Positions 45,099-54,108 of a stretch of 64,000 nt of DNA are shown here, piece after piece. A program made the translations under genes and the position numbers. The DNA comes from Pseudomonadota bacterium (GTDB lineage Bacteria > Pseudomonadota > Alphaproteobacteria > Rhizobiales > Devosiaceae). The stretch covers positions 434,001 to 498,000 of the forward strand of contig JAEWGT010000011.1 in NCBI GenBank assembly GCA_023388175.1, in the 5' to 3' direction. The notes beneath the pieces were generated by a model. The model did no database searches and had not been told where the DNA came from. It worked only from the letters and a program-made list of their open reading frames with translations. The stretch's first letter is position 1, and each line of letters starts with the position of its first letter.

Positions 45099-45500
45099 AT
45101 GCTGCTCGGTTTCGAACATATCGGCATGACCTCGGGCAATATGGATCGCTCCATTGCCTTCTATTGCGATCTGCTCGGGCTGAAGCTGCGCCTGCGCAAG
45201 GTCAATGAGAGCAACGAAGTTGCCTTTCTGGATGCCGGCGGCGGCATGCTGGAGATCATCGCGCCACGAGACGGGGCAGGGCGTTTCCGCGATGTTCCCA
45301 TGTCGGAAGCCGGCATGCGCCACCTGACCCTGGCCTATGCCAGCGTTGACGCCATGTTCGAGAAACTCGAACTGGCGGGCGTCGAGGTCGTTGAGCGACC
45401 GCGCGATGCGAATAACAAGGAAATGATCCGGCGTGTGGCCTTTGTCCGCGACCCCGATGGCATCATCGTCGAATTGATCGAGCGGGCCGAAGGGCGCTGA
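45099..45500 (+). CDS. VOC-family (glyoxalase-like) protein
   Basis: 133 aa, a single glyoxalase/bleomycin-resistance fold of two beta-alpha-beta-beta-beta units. Metal-ligand candidates: His in 'LGFEHIGMTSG' (about residue 6), Glu in 'GGMLEIIAP', His in 'MRHLTLAYA' and Glu in 'IIVELIERA'. The arrangement resembles methylmalonyl-CoA epimerase and glyoxalase I relatives; the substrate is unknown. It starts one base after the Lrp stop, so it is translated from the same mRNA. Confidence 0.82.
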   Translation: MLLGFEHIGMTSGNMDRSIAFYCDLLGLKLRLRKVNESNEVAFLDAGGGMLEIIAPRDGAGRFRDVPMSEAGMRHLTLAYASVDAMFEKLELAGVEVVERPRDANNKEMIRRVAFVRDPDGIIVELIERAEGR

Positions 45501-45510
45501 GGCCGCAAGC

Positions 45511-46524
45511 CTACCCCCCCGTAACGCTCATATGCCGCGCTACGGCCGGCTCGGACCGCGTGCGGTCCAGCACGAAGTCGTGGCCCTTGGGTTTTATGCG
45601 CATGGCATGGTCGAGCGCGGCATCCAGCGCCTCCATGCCCCCCTCGCGCCAGGCATCGCGCAGATTGACCTGATCATCCTGTCCAAGGCAGAGGAACAGC
45701 TGGCCCGTCGCCGTCAGTCGCACGCGATTGCAGCTTTCGCAGAAATTGTGGCTCATTGGGGTGATGAAACCCAGCGTTCCGCCGGTTTCGGCCACATGGA
45801 CATAGCGCGCCGGGCCGCCTGTGCGCTTCTCAAGCCGCGTCAATGTATAGCGCCGCGCCAGGTTGTCATGCAGTTCGCGCAGCGGCAGGTATGAATCGAC
45901 GCGGTCAATCCCCACTTCACCCAGCGGCATGCCCTCGATCAAGGTCAGGCCCATGCCCCGTCCATGCGCCCATGCCATCATCGGCTCGATTTCGTCGTCA
46001 TTGACGCCGCGCATCGCCACCATGTTGATCTTGATGGAGAGCCCTGCTGCCTGCGCCGCGTCGATCCCCGCCAGCACATCGGCGAGACGCCCGCGTCGCG
46101 TAATGGCCTGGAAGCGCTCTGCGTCCAGCGTGTCCAGCGACACGTTGATGCGGCGCACGCCCGACGCAAAGAGCGCCTCGGCATGCTTTGCCAATTGGCT
46201 GCCATTTGTGGTGAGGGTCAATTCGTCGAGGCCGGCACCGATATTGCTGCCAAGACTGGCCACCAGATCCATGATGTCGCGGCGCACCAGCGGCTCGCCG
46301 CCCGTCAGCCTGATCCGCGTGGTGCCCCGCGCAATGAAAGAGCCCGCAATGGCCTCGATTTCCTCAAAGCTCAGCACATCCCGCTTGGGCAGGAAGGTCA
46401 TGTCTTCGGCCATGCAATAGACGCAGCGGAAGTCGCAGCGATCCGTCACTGAAATGCGCAGGTAGGAAATGCGCCGGCCAAAGCCGTCGATCAGCGGGCG
46501 CATAGCGGAAGCGGGAATAGTCAT
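45511..46524 (-). CDS. moaA: GTP 3',8-cyclase MoaA (molybdenum cofactor)
   Basis: 337 aa from the ATG at 46524. Radical-SAM enzyme starting molybdopterin synthesis. The N-terminal [4Fe-4S] motif is 'DRCDFRCVYCMAED' (CxxxCxxC), the C-terminal cluster 'CESCNRVRLTATGQLFLC' binds GTP, and the protein ends in the essential Gly-Gly ('MSVTGG'). No moaC, moaD or moaE is in the window. A terminator of the preceding gene separates it from the L,D-transpeptidase. Confidence 0.97.
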   Translation of the reverse strand: MTIPASAMRPLIDGFGRRISYLRISVTDRCDFRCVYCMAEDMTFLPKRDVLSFEEIEAIAGSFIARGTTRIRLTGGEPLVRRDIMDLVASLGSNIGAGLDELTLTTNGSQLAKHAEALFASGVRRINVSLDTLDAERFQAITRRGRLADVLAGIDAAQAAGLSIKINMVAMRGVNDDEIEPMMAWAHGRGMGLTLIEGMPLGEVGIDRVDSYLPLRELHDNLARRYTLTRLEKRTGGPARYVHVAETGGTLGFITPMSHNFCESCNRVRLTATGQLFLCLGQDDQVNLRDAWREGGMEALDAALDHAMRIKPKGHDFVLDRTRSEPAVARHMSVTGG

Positions 46525-46571
46525 GATCCTAAATCTAGTCCGCCCTTTGGCCGATGCAAAGACGGCCAAAC

Positions 46572-46597
46572 AAAAAAGCCGCCTTTCGGCGGCTTTC
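46572..46597 (-). terminator. Intrinsic terminator of the L,D-transpeptidase gene
   Basis: Perfect stem GCCGCC/GGCGGC (46578-46583 with 46588-46593), extended by AAA/TTT, with a GAAA loop on the minus strand and then six U residues. It is 20 bases past the stop and isolates moaA. Confidence 0.93.
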
Positions 46598-46616
46598 TCG
46601 AATGATATGCGTGATC

Positions 46617-47204
46617 CTAGTGATTGACCACGATGCGCGCGCCGACCTGGACGCGTTCGTAAAGGTCTTCAACGTCGGCATTGGTCATGCGGATGCAGCC
46701 GGAGGACACGGCCTGACCGATCGTCCATGGCTCGGACGTGCCGTGAACGCGATAGAGGGTCGAGCCGATATAAAGTGCGCGGGCGCCGAGCGGATTGTCC
46801 GGGCCACCGGGCATATAGGCCGGCAGGTCGGGAACGCGCTTGCGCATGGCCGGAGGCGGCGTCCAGCCGGGCCATTCAGCCTTGCGGGTGATGCGATTGG
46901 TGCCGGCCCAGGTGAAGCCTTCGCGACCAACGCCGATACCGTACTTCATCGCCTTGCCGTCTTCGAGAACCAGGTAAAGGCGGCGCTCGGCAGTATTGAT
47001 GACGATGGTGCCAGGCTTCTGATTGGTTTCGTAGCTGACGATCTGCTTCTTGATCGGGCTGCCACCACGGCTTGCCGTTTCAGCGCGATCTTCGAATTGA
47101 TTGGTGTCGGGATTGTACCAGACTGCGGCGGATGCCGGCAGGACCAAGCCGACAGACAGGGCGACCGTCATGCCGAAAGCCAATATGACTTTTATAATGT
47201 TCAT
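46617..47204 (-). CDS. L,D-transpeptidase (YkuD family)
   Basis: 195 aa with an N-terminal signal peptide (about residues 1-27, 'VGLVLPASAAVWYN'). The catalytic motif 'HGTSEPWTIGQAVSSGCIRM' contains the His and the nucleophilic Cys of the YkuD domain. Such enzymes make 3-3 crosslinks in peptidoglycan or attach outer-membrane proteins to it, an important anchoring route in Hyphomicrobiales. Monocistronic, with its own terminator. Confidence 0.94.
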   Translation of the reverse strand: MNIIKVILAFGMTVALSVGLVLPASAAVWYNPDTNQFEDRAETASRGGSPIKKQIVSYETNQKPGTIVINTAERRLYLVLEDGKAMKYGIGVGREGFTWAGTNRITRKAEWPGWTPPPAMRKRVPDLPAYMPGGPDNPLGARALYIGSTLYRVHGTSEPWTIGQAVSSGCIRMTNADVEDLYERVQVGARIVVNH

Positions 47205-47456
47205 TTCTACGAGGCCTCTGAATGCGCGACGAATCTGATTCGGTAATCGCGACGATGAGCGTAATTACTTCGATTGTCTTTGGCCGGAAAGAGATTGCCG
47301 CCTCGCTCCTGCCATGAATGCCCTATCATCGCCACATTGTGTTGCTGCCAGGTTACAGTCTTCGTTCACTAACAGGTGATCGGCGACATTTGTCGGTATT
47401 GACAGCATGACATGGCCCCTGCCACATCCGCGCGATTGCAGGAGGGCATTGAGGCA

Positions 47457-48155
47457 ATGAGCGAGGCATTGAAGCGACAGGCCGCCGCCATGGCCCTGAC
47501 CGAAGTCAGGTCCGGCATGCGGCTTGGGCTGGGCACGGGCTCCACCGCGCGTCACTTTGTGGATCTGCTCGGGCAGAAGGTTGCCGAAGGTCTGGACGTC
47601 ATCTGCGTGCCCACCTCCGAAGCAACCGCAAAGCAGGCGCAGGGGCTGAATATTCCTCTCTCCAATCTCGAAACGCTGGACCGGCTCGACCTGACGGTGG
47701 ACGGCGCGGACGAGATCGACCCTGCGCTCAATCTGATCAAGGGAGCGGGTGGGGCGCTGCTGCGCGAAAAAATCGTGGCGGCCTCCTCGGACGCGATGAT
47801 CGTCATCGCGGATGACAGCAAATGCGTGGACGCGCTGGGCGGAAACTTTCCGTTGCCCATTGAGGTCAACGCCTTTGGTCTGGGCGCAACGCGCCGTTCT
47901 GTATTGGATATTCTTGCAGCCTATGGCCCGGGCACCTGGCTCAAGCTCCGTGGCGAGGAGAGTGGAAAGCCCTTCGTCACCGATGGTGGCCACCTTATTC
48001 TGGATGCTTTTTTTGGCCGCATTTCGCGGCCAGAAGCGCTATCCAGCGACCTGTTGAACATACCCGGCGTGGTTGAGCACGGGCTGTTCCTGAAAATGTG
48101 CAGCAAGGCTTATGTCGCGACGCCGGATGGCGTAGAAGAACTCAAACGGCAATAG
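47457..48155 (+). CDS. rpiA: Ribose-5-phosphate isomerase A
   Basis: 232 aa from the ATG at 47457, preceded by GAGG; the longer frame from 47412 lacks a ribosome binding site and exceeds the usual length. Interconverts ribose-5-phosphate and ribulose-5-phosphate. Family motifs: 'GLGTGSTARHF', 'DGADEIDP' and 'KGAGGALLREKI', the last holding the catalytic region. It is followed by a secreted DUF2059 protein after 22 bases. Confidence 0.96.
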   Translation: MSEALKRQAAAMALTEVRSGMRLGLGTGSTARHFVDLLGQKVAEGLDVICVPTSEATAKQAQGLNIPLSNLETLDRLDLTVDGADEIDPALNLIKGAGGALLREKIVAASSDAMIVIADDSKCVDALGGNFPLPIEVNAFGLGATRRSVLDILAAYGPGTWLKLRGEESGKPFVTDGGHLILDAFFGRISRPEALSSDLLNIPGVVEHGLFLKMCSKAYVATPDGVEELKRQ

Positions 48156-48177
48156 ACTGAGCGTGGATCGGGAAAAG

Positions 48178-48705
48178 ATGGCATTCTGGACGAACGGAAA
48201 CATGGTGCGCGGCGCAAGGGCGGCAGTGGGTATTGTATTGACGGCAGGCTTTGTCGCCATGTCGGCGCCTGCTTTCGCGCAGGAAGTGGCTCCCGAACAG
48301 CTCGCGCTGGCGCGTCAATATATCGATCTTACCGATCGCGGCGCGGTGTTTGAAACCACCGTGGTCGAGGTTGGCATCGACACGATGCGCCAGATCGTGA
48401 CCCGTAATCCGGAAGTCGTGGACCAGACCAATGAGGCTGTTGGCGAGGTCATCAAGGAATATAATGGCCGCAAGGGCGAGCTGCTCGACCAGTTCGCGCG
48501 CGTCTATGCCGTCCGCTTCACGCTCGAGGAGCTGCGCGAGATCGTTGCCTTCTATGAATCGCCGACCGGCCAGAAACTTGCCTCTGCGAACGCGGAAGTG
48601 AACGCCGATATCCGTCGCGTTCTGCAGGTTTACACCAATAATCTTCGGACCGAGTTCTTTGCCAAGGTGCGTGCCGAGTTGCGCGCGCAGGGCATCGAGA
48701 TCTGA
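48178..48705 (+). CDS. Secreted DUF2059 protein
   Basis: 175 aa if the ATG at 48178 is used; 48202 is an equally good choice because the signal peptide ('VRGARAAVGIVLTAGFVAMSAPAFAQ') begins there. The mature domain is helical, with 'QYIDLTDRGAVFE' and the conserved 'FTLEELREIVAFYESPTGQKL' that marks DUF2059 proteins. Function unknown; probably periplasmic. A strong terminator follows the stop codon. Confidence 0.85.
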   Translation: MAFWTNGNMVRGARAAVGIVLTAGFVAMSAPAFAQEVAPEQLALARQYIDLTDRGAVFETTVVEVGIDTMRQIVTRNPEVVDQTNEAVGEVIKEYNGRKGELLDQFARVYAVRFTLEELREIVAFYESPTGQKLASANAEVNADIRRVLQVYTNNLRTEFFAKVRAELRAQGIEI

Positions 48706-48729
48706 TAACGGCGTCAGGACGCTGACCGG

Positions 48730-48755
48730 CCCCGCCTTGTGCGGGGTCTTTTTTT
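48730..48755 (+). terminator. Intrinsic terminator after the DUF2059 gene
   Basis: Perfect 6-bp stem CCCCGC/GCGGGG (48730-48735 with 48741-48746), 5-base loop and a long T tract to 48755. Confidence 0.93.
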
Positions 48756-48813
48756 ATGCGAAGCGCGGGGCCATATTCATCGGTGTTATACGATGAAATG
48801 CAGGGGCGGAAAC

Positions 48814-50187
48814 ATGAGTTTTGATTACGATCTTGTTGTCATCGGTGCCGGCTCGGGGGGCGTCCGTGCCGCGCGCATGGCGGCGACCTATGGCGCAAAG
48901 GTAGCCATAGTCGAAGAATTCCGCGTCGGCGGCACCTGTGTCATCCGCGGCTGCGTGCCCAAGAAACTCTATGTCTATGCCGCCCGCTTCAAGGATCAGT
49001 TCGACATCGCCGAAAGTTTCGGCTGGCAGGTCGATGCCAGTTTCGACTGGCCGACGCTGGTGGCGGCCAAGGAGAAGGAAATCTCCCGGCTCGAACATGC
49101 CTATTCCAGCAATCTCGAAAAGCCCGGCGTCGAAATCATCCGTGACAGGGCTGTTGTGAGCGGCCCAAACAGCGTCACGCTGGTCAGCCAGGGCAGGGAG
49201 TTGACCGCCGGTCGACTGTTGATTGCGACCGGGGCGCGTCCCTTCATTCCCGATATTCCGGGCGCAGAACTGGCCATCACCTCCAACGAGGCTTTCGATC
49301 TGCCGGCGTTGCCTCATTCCATTCTTATCGAAGGCGGCGGCTATATCGCGGTGGAATTTGCCACCATCTTCGCGGGCCTTGGCGTCAACACAACCATCAT
49401 CTATCGCGGCGACTGCATCCTGCGCGGCTTCGACGAGGACATGCGGCGCGGTTTGGAGGCCGGTCTGACGGAACGCGGCATCCGGCTTATCTATCAAACC
49501 ACGATCGCATCACTGGCCAAGCCCGGCGACGATGTTCTGGCGACCTTCAGTGACGGCGTGACTGCGCCTTATGGCGCGGTGATGTTCGCCACCGGGCGTC
49601 GCCCGAACGTGGACGGATTGGGGCTGGACAGCGCCGGCGTCAAGCTGGGGCAGGGCGGTGTCATCGAGGTGGACAAGTATTCCCAGACCTCGGTTCCTTC
49701 CATCTATGCCGTGGGCGACGTCACCGGGCGGGCACAATTGACCCCGGTCGCCATCCGCGAAGGCTGGTACTTCGCCGAAACGGTCTATAACGACAACCCG
49801 CTGGCGGTCGATCATTCCCTGATCCCCACCGCGGTGTTTGCCGAGCCGGAAATCGGCACTGTCGGCCTCACCGAAGCCGAGGCGGCGACCCATGGCAATA
49901 TTGACGTCTATGTGGCCCGGTTCCGGCCCATGCAGAACACGCTGTCCAGCCGCACCGAACGCATGGTGCTCAAGCTGATCACCGAGCAGGATGGCGGCAA
50001 GGTTCTGGGCGTTCATCTACTGGGTCCAGGAGCCGCCGAAATGATCCAGCTCGTCTCGATCGCCGTCGGCATGGGCGCCAACAAGGCTGACTTCGACCGC
50101 ACGATTGCCCTTCATCCCTCGGCCGCAGAAGAGCTCGTTACCTTCAAGTCGCCCAGCTACATCTATCGAAATGGGCAGAAGGTCTGA
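48814..50187 (+). CDS. gor: Glutathione-disulfide reductase
   Basis: 457 aa from the ATG at 48814 (GGGGCGGA upstream); earlier in-frame ATGs lie over the preceding terminator. NADPH-dependent flavoenzyme that keeps glutathione reduced. FAD fold 'VVIGAGSGGVRAARMAA' at the N-terminus, redox-active disulfide 'GGTCVIRGCVPKK' (about residues 39-51), NADPH fold 'LIEGGGYIAVEFATI', 'YAVGDVTG' for FAD and the C-terminal catalytic 'HPSAAEELV'. The absence of a lipoamide-dehydrogenase-style active site and 'RGCVPKK' favour glutathione reductase. Confidence 0.95.
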   Translation: MSFDYDLVVIGAGSGGVRAARMAATYGAKVAIVEEFRVGGTCVIRGCVPKKLYVYAARFKDQFDIAESFGWQVDASFDWPTLVAAKEKEISRLEHAYSSNLEKPGVEIIRDRAVVSGPNSVTLVSQGRELTAGRLLIATGARPFIPDIPGAELAITSNEAFDLPALPHSILIEGGGYIAVEFATIFAGLGVNTTIIYRGDCILRGFDEDMRRGLEAGLTERGIRLIYQTTIASLAKPGDDVLATFSDGVTAPYGAVMFATGRRPNVDGLGLDSAGVKLGQGGVIEVDKYSQTSVPSIYAVGDVTGRAQLTPVAIREGWYFAETVYNDNPLAVDHSLIPTAVFAEPEIGTVGLTEAEAATHGNIDVYVARFRPMQNTLSSRTERMVLKLITEQDGGKVLGVHLLGPGAAEMIQLVSIAVGMGANKADFDRTIALHPSAAEELVTFKSPSYIYRNGQKV

Positions 50188-50211
50188 TCCTTTCGCCCTT
50201 GGCACAGGGGC

Positions 50212-50246
50212 GCGGGCTTGGTAGATCGCCCGCAGGTTTTACCAAG
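50212..50246 (+). promoter_or_regulatory. Two overlapping hairpins before the DAHP synthase gene
   Basis: GCGGGC/GCCCGC (50212-50217 with 50228-50233) and CTTGGTA/TACCAAG (50217-50223 with 50240-50246). They share base 50217, and the second encloses the right arm of the first, so they would compete. The first is followed by GGTTTT and may be a weak terminator of gor. A regulatory role for aroG is possible but unproven; no leader peptide with aromatic codons was found. Confidence 0.3.
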
Positions 50247-50269
50247 GCTCCGGCGCAAGCGAGGCAATA

Positions 50270-51646
50270 ATGACCACCTGGACCCCCAGTTCCTGGCGCA
50301 GCAAGCCGGTTCGGCAGATCCCCGTCTATCCCGATCAGGCAGCGCTTGCCGATGCCGAACGGCAGCTCGGCAGCTTCCCGCCGCTGGTTTTCGCCGGCGA
50401 AGCCCGCGAGCTGAAATCCCGCCTTGCCGCCGTGTCGCGTGGTGAAGCCTTCCTGCTTCAGGGCGGTGACTGCGCGGAAAGTTTTGCCGAACACGGCGCC
50501 GACCATATCCGTGATTTCTTCCGCGTCTTCCTGCAGATGGCGCTGGTCCTGACCCATGGTGCCTCCAAGCCGGTGGTCAAGGTCGGCCGTGTCGCCGGCC
50601 AGTTCGCCAAGCCGCGTTCCGCCGACACCGAAACCATTGATGGCGTCGAGCTGCCCTCCTATCGCGGCGACATCATCAACGATATCGGCTTCACCGAGGC
50701 AGCCCGCGTTCCCAATCCGCACCGCCTGTTGCAGGCCTATCGCCAGTCTGCAGCCACGCTCAATCTGCTGCGCGCCTTCTCCATGGGTGGCTATGCCGAA
50801 TTGACCCGCATCCACGAATGGACCATGGGCTTCATGAAGGGGTCCAACTGGAATGTCCGCTACGAGGAAGTGGCGCGCAAGATCGATGACGCGCTCACCT
50901 TCATGGCGGCGCTCGGTCTGAACCCCGAAAACACCCCGGCCCTCAAGCAGACCAGCTTCTACACCAGCCACGAAGCGTTGCTGCTCGGCTATGAGGAAGC
51001 GCTGACCCGCCGCGATTCCATCACCAATAACTGGTACGCCACATCCGGCCACATGCTCTGGATCGGCGATCGCACGCGCGACCCCGATGAGGCCCATGTC
51101 GAATATTTCGCCGGCATCAACAATCCCATCGGCGTCAAATGCGGCCCCAGCCTGTCAAATGACGATCTGCTGCGCCTGCTCGACCGGTTGAACCCTACCG
51201 ACGAGGCAGGTCGCATCACGCTGATCTCCCGTTTCGGCGCCGAAAAGGTGCATGAGCACCTGCCACGCCTGATCGAGACGGTCGAAAAGGCTGGCCGCAC
51301 CGTGGTATGGTGCTGCGATCCCATGCACGGCAACACCATCAAGGCATCGACCGGCTACAAGACGCGGCCCTTCGACCGGGTTCTCTCCGAAGTGCGCAAT
51401 TTCTTTGAAGTTCACCGCGAAATGGGCACCTATGCCGGCGGCGTGCATATCGAGATGACGGGCGACGATGTCACCGAATGCGTCGGCGGCATGTCGGCGG
51501 TCACCGAGGCCTCGCTTTCGGACCGCTACCACACCTATTGCGACCCCCGCCTGAATGCCAGCCAGGCGCTGGAACTGGCCTTCCTTGTTGCCGAGGAAGT
51601 TCATGCACAAAAGCCCCCGCGTCAGGAACGTGCCGCCGGAGAATAA
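50270..51646 (+). CDS. aroG: 3-deoxy-7-phosphoheptulonate synthase, class II
   Basis: 458 aa, first enzyme of the shikimate pathway, joining phosphoenolpyruvate and erythrose-4-phosphate. The class II (plant/AroA-II) type is shown by 'LLQGGDCAESF' (about residue 65), 'VGRVAGQFAKPRS' (about 105-117), 'GGYAELTRIHEW' and 'WCCDPMHGNT' near residue 350, which hold metal and substrate ligands. This type is usual in Hyphomicrobiales. It follows gor after 82 bases. Confidence 0.96.
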   Translation: MTTWTPSSWRSKPVRQIPVYPDQAALADAERQLGSFPPLVFAGEARELKSRLAAVSRGEAFLLQGGDCAESFAEHGADHIRDFFRVFLQMALVLTHGASKPVVKVGRVAGQFAKPRSADTETIDGVELPSYRGDIINDIGFTEAARVPNPHRLLQAYRQSAATLNLLRAFSMGGYAELTRIHEWTMGFMKGSNWNVRYEEVARKIDDALTFMAALGLNPENTPALKQTSFYTSHEALLLGYEEALTRRDSITNNWYATSGHMLWIGDRTRDPDEAHVEYFAGINNPIGVKCGPSLSNDDLLRLLDRLNPTDEAGRITLISRFGAEKVHEHLPRLIETVEKAGRTVVWCCDPMHGNTIKASTGYKTRPFDRVLSEVRNFFEVHREMGTYAGGVHIEMTGDDVTECVGGMSAVTEASLSDRYHTYCDPRLNASQALELAFLVAEEVHAQKPPRQERAAGE

Positions 51647-51755
51647 TCTGTCGGCCCGCGTGAACCACGAACACGATCCGCGCGTTGAACAATTCGGTGC
51701 GCGGCTTTCATGCTTAGGGCAGCCTGCCGCGTCATCTGAGACCCAAGAGTAGGCC

Positions 51756-52808
51756 ATGCCCAAATCCCTGTTCCCCCACGCCGCTCCCGAGACACGAGAA
51801 CGGCTTGAACAGGACCCCACCCTCAAACTCTTCAATACCCACGATTGGGCTGGAAATCCGCTGGGTCTCATCCCCGATTGGCCGGAGACCCTGAAGGGTG
51901 CCGTGCGGCTGATGATGGCGGCGTCCAACCCGATGGTCATGATGGTCGGGCCGCTTGGAATTCTGCTCTATAACAACGGCTATGCCGAATTCGCCGGGCA
52001 GCGCCATCCACAGATTTTCGGCATGCCCGCCCTGGAAGCCTGGCCCGAAATTGCCGACTTCAACCGGTTCAACATAGAGCGGGGTTTGCGGCTCGAATCC
52101 TGGACATTGCGGAGCCAGGAACTGGTGCTCAATCGTCACGGCGAGCCGGAATCGACCTGGATGGATCTCCATTACAGCCCGATCATCGGTGATGATGGCC
52201 TGTCCTTGGGTACGCTCTGCGTCGTGCATGAAACCACCGACCGCGTGCTGGCCGAACACGCGCTGGCCCGCAGCGAGGAGCGCATGTCCCTTGCCATCAG
52301 CGGCACCGATCTCGTCGGTACCTGGGACTGGGACGTTATCAATGACAGGGTAACCGCAGACGACCAGTTTGCCGCGCTGTTCGGGCTGGATTCGCTGCGC
52401 GCCGGACTTGGCGTGCCGATACGGGACTTCCTCCAGGCCATTCACCCAGATGACGTTCAGCGTGTGGGCGATGAAATCGCCACTGTCCTGCGCGATGGGT
52501 CCGCCTACAAGTCCGAGTATCGGCTGATTGGTGAAGGCGGCAAGATCACCTGGGTCGTCGCGTCCGGGAGACCGCTTATTGATGCCGATGGCCGGGTGCA
52601 TCGCTTTCCCGGCGTTGCCATCGACGTATCGGCCCAGCGTCGCGCTGCCGAGGCGCTGGTCGAAAGCGAGTTGCGGTTCCGCACTCTTGCCGACGCCATG
52701 CCGCAAATGGTCTGGTCCACCCTGCCCAATGGCTTTCACGACTATTACAATGCGCGCTGGTATGAGTTTACCGGCATGCCGGAAGGCTCCACTGATGGCG
52801 AGGAGTGA
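51756..52808 (+). CDS. PAS-domain N-terminal part of a frameshifted sensor kinase
   Basis: 350 aa. Residues about 30-165 form a PAS-like sensor with no membrane segment, 170-300 a second PAS/PAC ('HPDDVQRVG', 'YRLIGEGGKITWV', 'GVAIDVSAQRRAAE'), and 305-350 the first third of a third PAS ('LADAMPQMVWSTLPNGFHDYYN'). It stops abruptly at 'MPEGSTDGEE'. In intact relatives this continues 'EEWNGMFHPED', exactly what the next frame encodes, so one G appears missing from a TGG codon at about 52806. The stop overlaps a GTG start (GTGA). Either a genuine split gene or a sequencing error. Confidence 0.8.
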   Translation: MPKSLFPHAAPETRERLEQDPTLKLFNTHDWAGNPLGLIPDWPETLKGAVRLMMAASNPMVMMVGPLGILLYNNGYAEFAGQRHPQIFGMPALEAWPEIADFNRFNIERGLRLESWTLRSQELVLNRHGEPESTWMDLHYSPIIGDDGLSLGTLCVVHETTDRVLAEHALARSEERMSLAISGTDLVGTWDWDVINDRVTADDQFAALFGLDSLRAGLGVPIRDFLQAIHPDDVQRVGDEIATVLRDGSAYKSEYRLIGEGGKITWVVASGRPLIDADGRVHRFPGVAIDVSAQRRAAEALVESELRFRTLADAMPQMVWSTLPNGFHDYYNARWYEFTGMPEGSTDGEE

Positions 52809-53668
52809 ACGGCATGTTTCACCCCGAGGATCAGGAGCGCGCATGGGCCAGCTGGCGTCAGTCGCTGGAGACCGGCGAGCTTTATCAGATCGAATATCGG
52901 CTCCGCCATCACAGCGGTGAATATCGCTGGACGCTGGGCCGCGCCCTGCCGATCCGCGATGCAGATGGGCAGATCCTGCGCTGGATCGGCACCTGCACGG
53001 ATATCCACGAGTCCCGTCTCGCCGCCCAGGAGCGCGAACTGGTTGCTCAGGAGCTCAGCCACCGCATCAAGAACATCTTTGCGGTGCTGAACGGCATCAT
53101 CAGCATGTCGGCGCGCAGCCAACCTGAAGCGAAACCCTTTGCGGACCAGCTCCGCCAGCGCATTTATGCGCTTGGCGAAGCACATGATTTTGTCCGGCCG
53201 CACAGCTATCTCGACGCGTCATCAAATGGTCTGGGGATGCTCTCGGCGCTGGTTGTCCGACTGATGCGGCCCTACAATTCAGACGGCGTTGCCCGTGTGT
53301 CCTTCATCGGTGATGACGCGAGCATCGACGATGCTGCGGCAACGCCGATGGCGCTGCTGCTTCATGAATTGGCGACCAATTCGGCGAAATATGGCGCGCT
53401 TTCCAGTGACGATGGCAAGGTTACGATTACCGCCCGTGCTGACGAGGACAATTATCATCTGCAATGGCTGGAAACCGGCGGGCCGGCGGTTGTACAGCCG
53501 GAAACGCTGGCAGGCTTTGGGACCCGGCTGGTGCAGATGTCTGTTGAAGGGCAGATGCGCGGCCAGCTTGAGCGTCGCTGGCTGCCAGATGGGCTCGAGG
53601 TGCTGGTGACCTTGCCGAGCGACGCACTGCGCCGGTCCACACGCTTGCGCGCTACGCCAACTGGCTGA
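52805..53668 (+). CDS. HWE-family histidine kinase, C-terminal part of the split gene
   Basis: 287 aa starting at GTG 52805, in the next reading frame after the PAS part. It opens mid-PAS ('MFHPEDQERAWASWRQSLETGE'), goes through the PAC segment 'YRLRHHSGEYRWTLGRALPIRDADG', then the kinase core with H86 in 'ELSHRIKNIFAVLNGI' and N-box 'LLHELATNSAKYGALS'. These are HWE/HisKA_2 hallmarks, common in alphaproteobacterial light, stress and general-stress signalling. The overlap GTGA would allow coupled reinitiation, which might yield two working polypeptides. A receiver protein gene converges 14 bases after the stop. Confidence 0.82.
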   Translation: MNGMFHPEDQERAWASWRQSLETGELYQIEYRLRHHSGEYRWTLGRALPIRDADGQILRWIGTCTDIHESRLAAQERELVAQELSHRIKNIFAVLNGIISMSARSQPEAKPFADQLRQRIYALGEAHDFVRPHSYLDASSNGLGMLSALVVRLMRPYNSDGVARVSFIGDDASIDDAAATPMALLLHELATNSAKYGALSSDDGKVTITARADEDNYHLQWLETGGPAVVQPETLAGFGTRLVQMSVEGQMRGQLERRWLPDGLEVLVTLPSDALRRSTRLRATPTG

Positions 53669-53682
53669 TTTTCTGATTGGAC

Positions 53683-54108
53683 CTAGTTGCCGGCCAGATT
53701 GCCGCCGCCCCAGCCAAAGAGCTTGAGGCGTTGAGGCGGTCGCGCATCGGCTTCCACGCGGCGCGCAATGGCGAATTCCACCAATTCACGGATGTCACGA
53801 TCGGTCGCCGGCTTCTGCATAACGCCCAGCGTGCCGGGTATGCCATCGCCGAGCTGATCGGGATTTGCCGTAAGATAGACGACCGTCACGCCATGGGTCT
53901 GGGCCAGTATCTTTCCGATGCCGATGCCGGTGGGGCCATCGCGCAGGTTAAGATCGACAAGAGCGATGTCCGTCCTGCTGGCGTAAGCCAAGGCCGATCT
54001 CTGGTCTGCCGCTATGGCGACAGACTGATATCCCATCTCTTCCACCACATATTCGATCTCTGTGGCTACGATGATTTCGTCTTCGACAATGAGGATACGG
54101 TACGACAT
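53683..54108 (-). CDS. Single-domain response regulator
   Basis: 141 aa from the ATG at 54108. Receiver domain only: acidic pair 'VEDEIIV', phosphoacceptor Asp in 'IALVDLNLRDG' (about residue 53), the Thr in 'VVYLTANPD' and Lys in 'VMQKPATD'. No output domain. Stand-alone receivers are frequent partners of HWE kinases, and this one lies tail to tail with the split kinase, so they are a probable pair. Confidence 0.88.
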   Translation of the reverse strand: MSYRILIVEDEIIVATEIEYVVEEMGYQSVAIAADQRSALAYASRTDIALVDLNLRDGPTGIGIGKILAQTHGVTVVYLTANPDQLGDGIPGTLGVMQKPATDRDIRELVEFAIARRVEADARPPQRLKLFGWGGGNLAGN

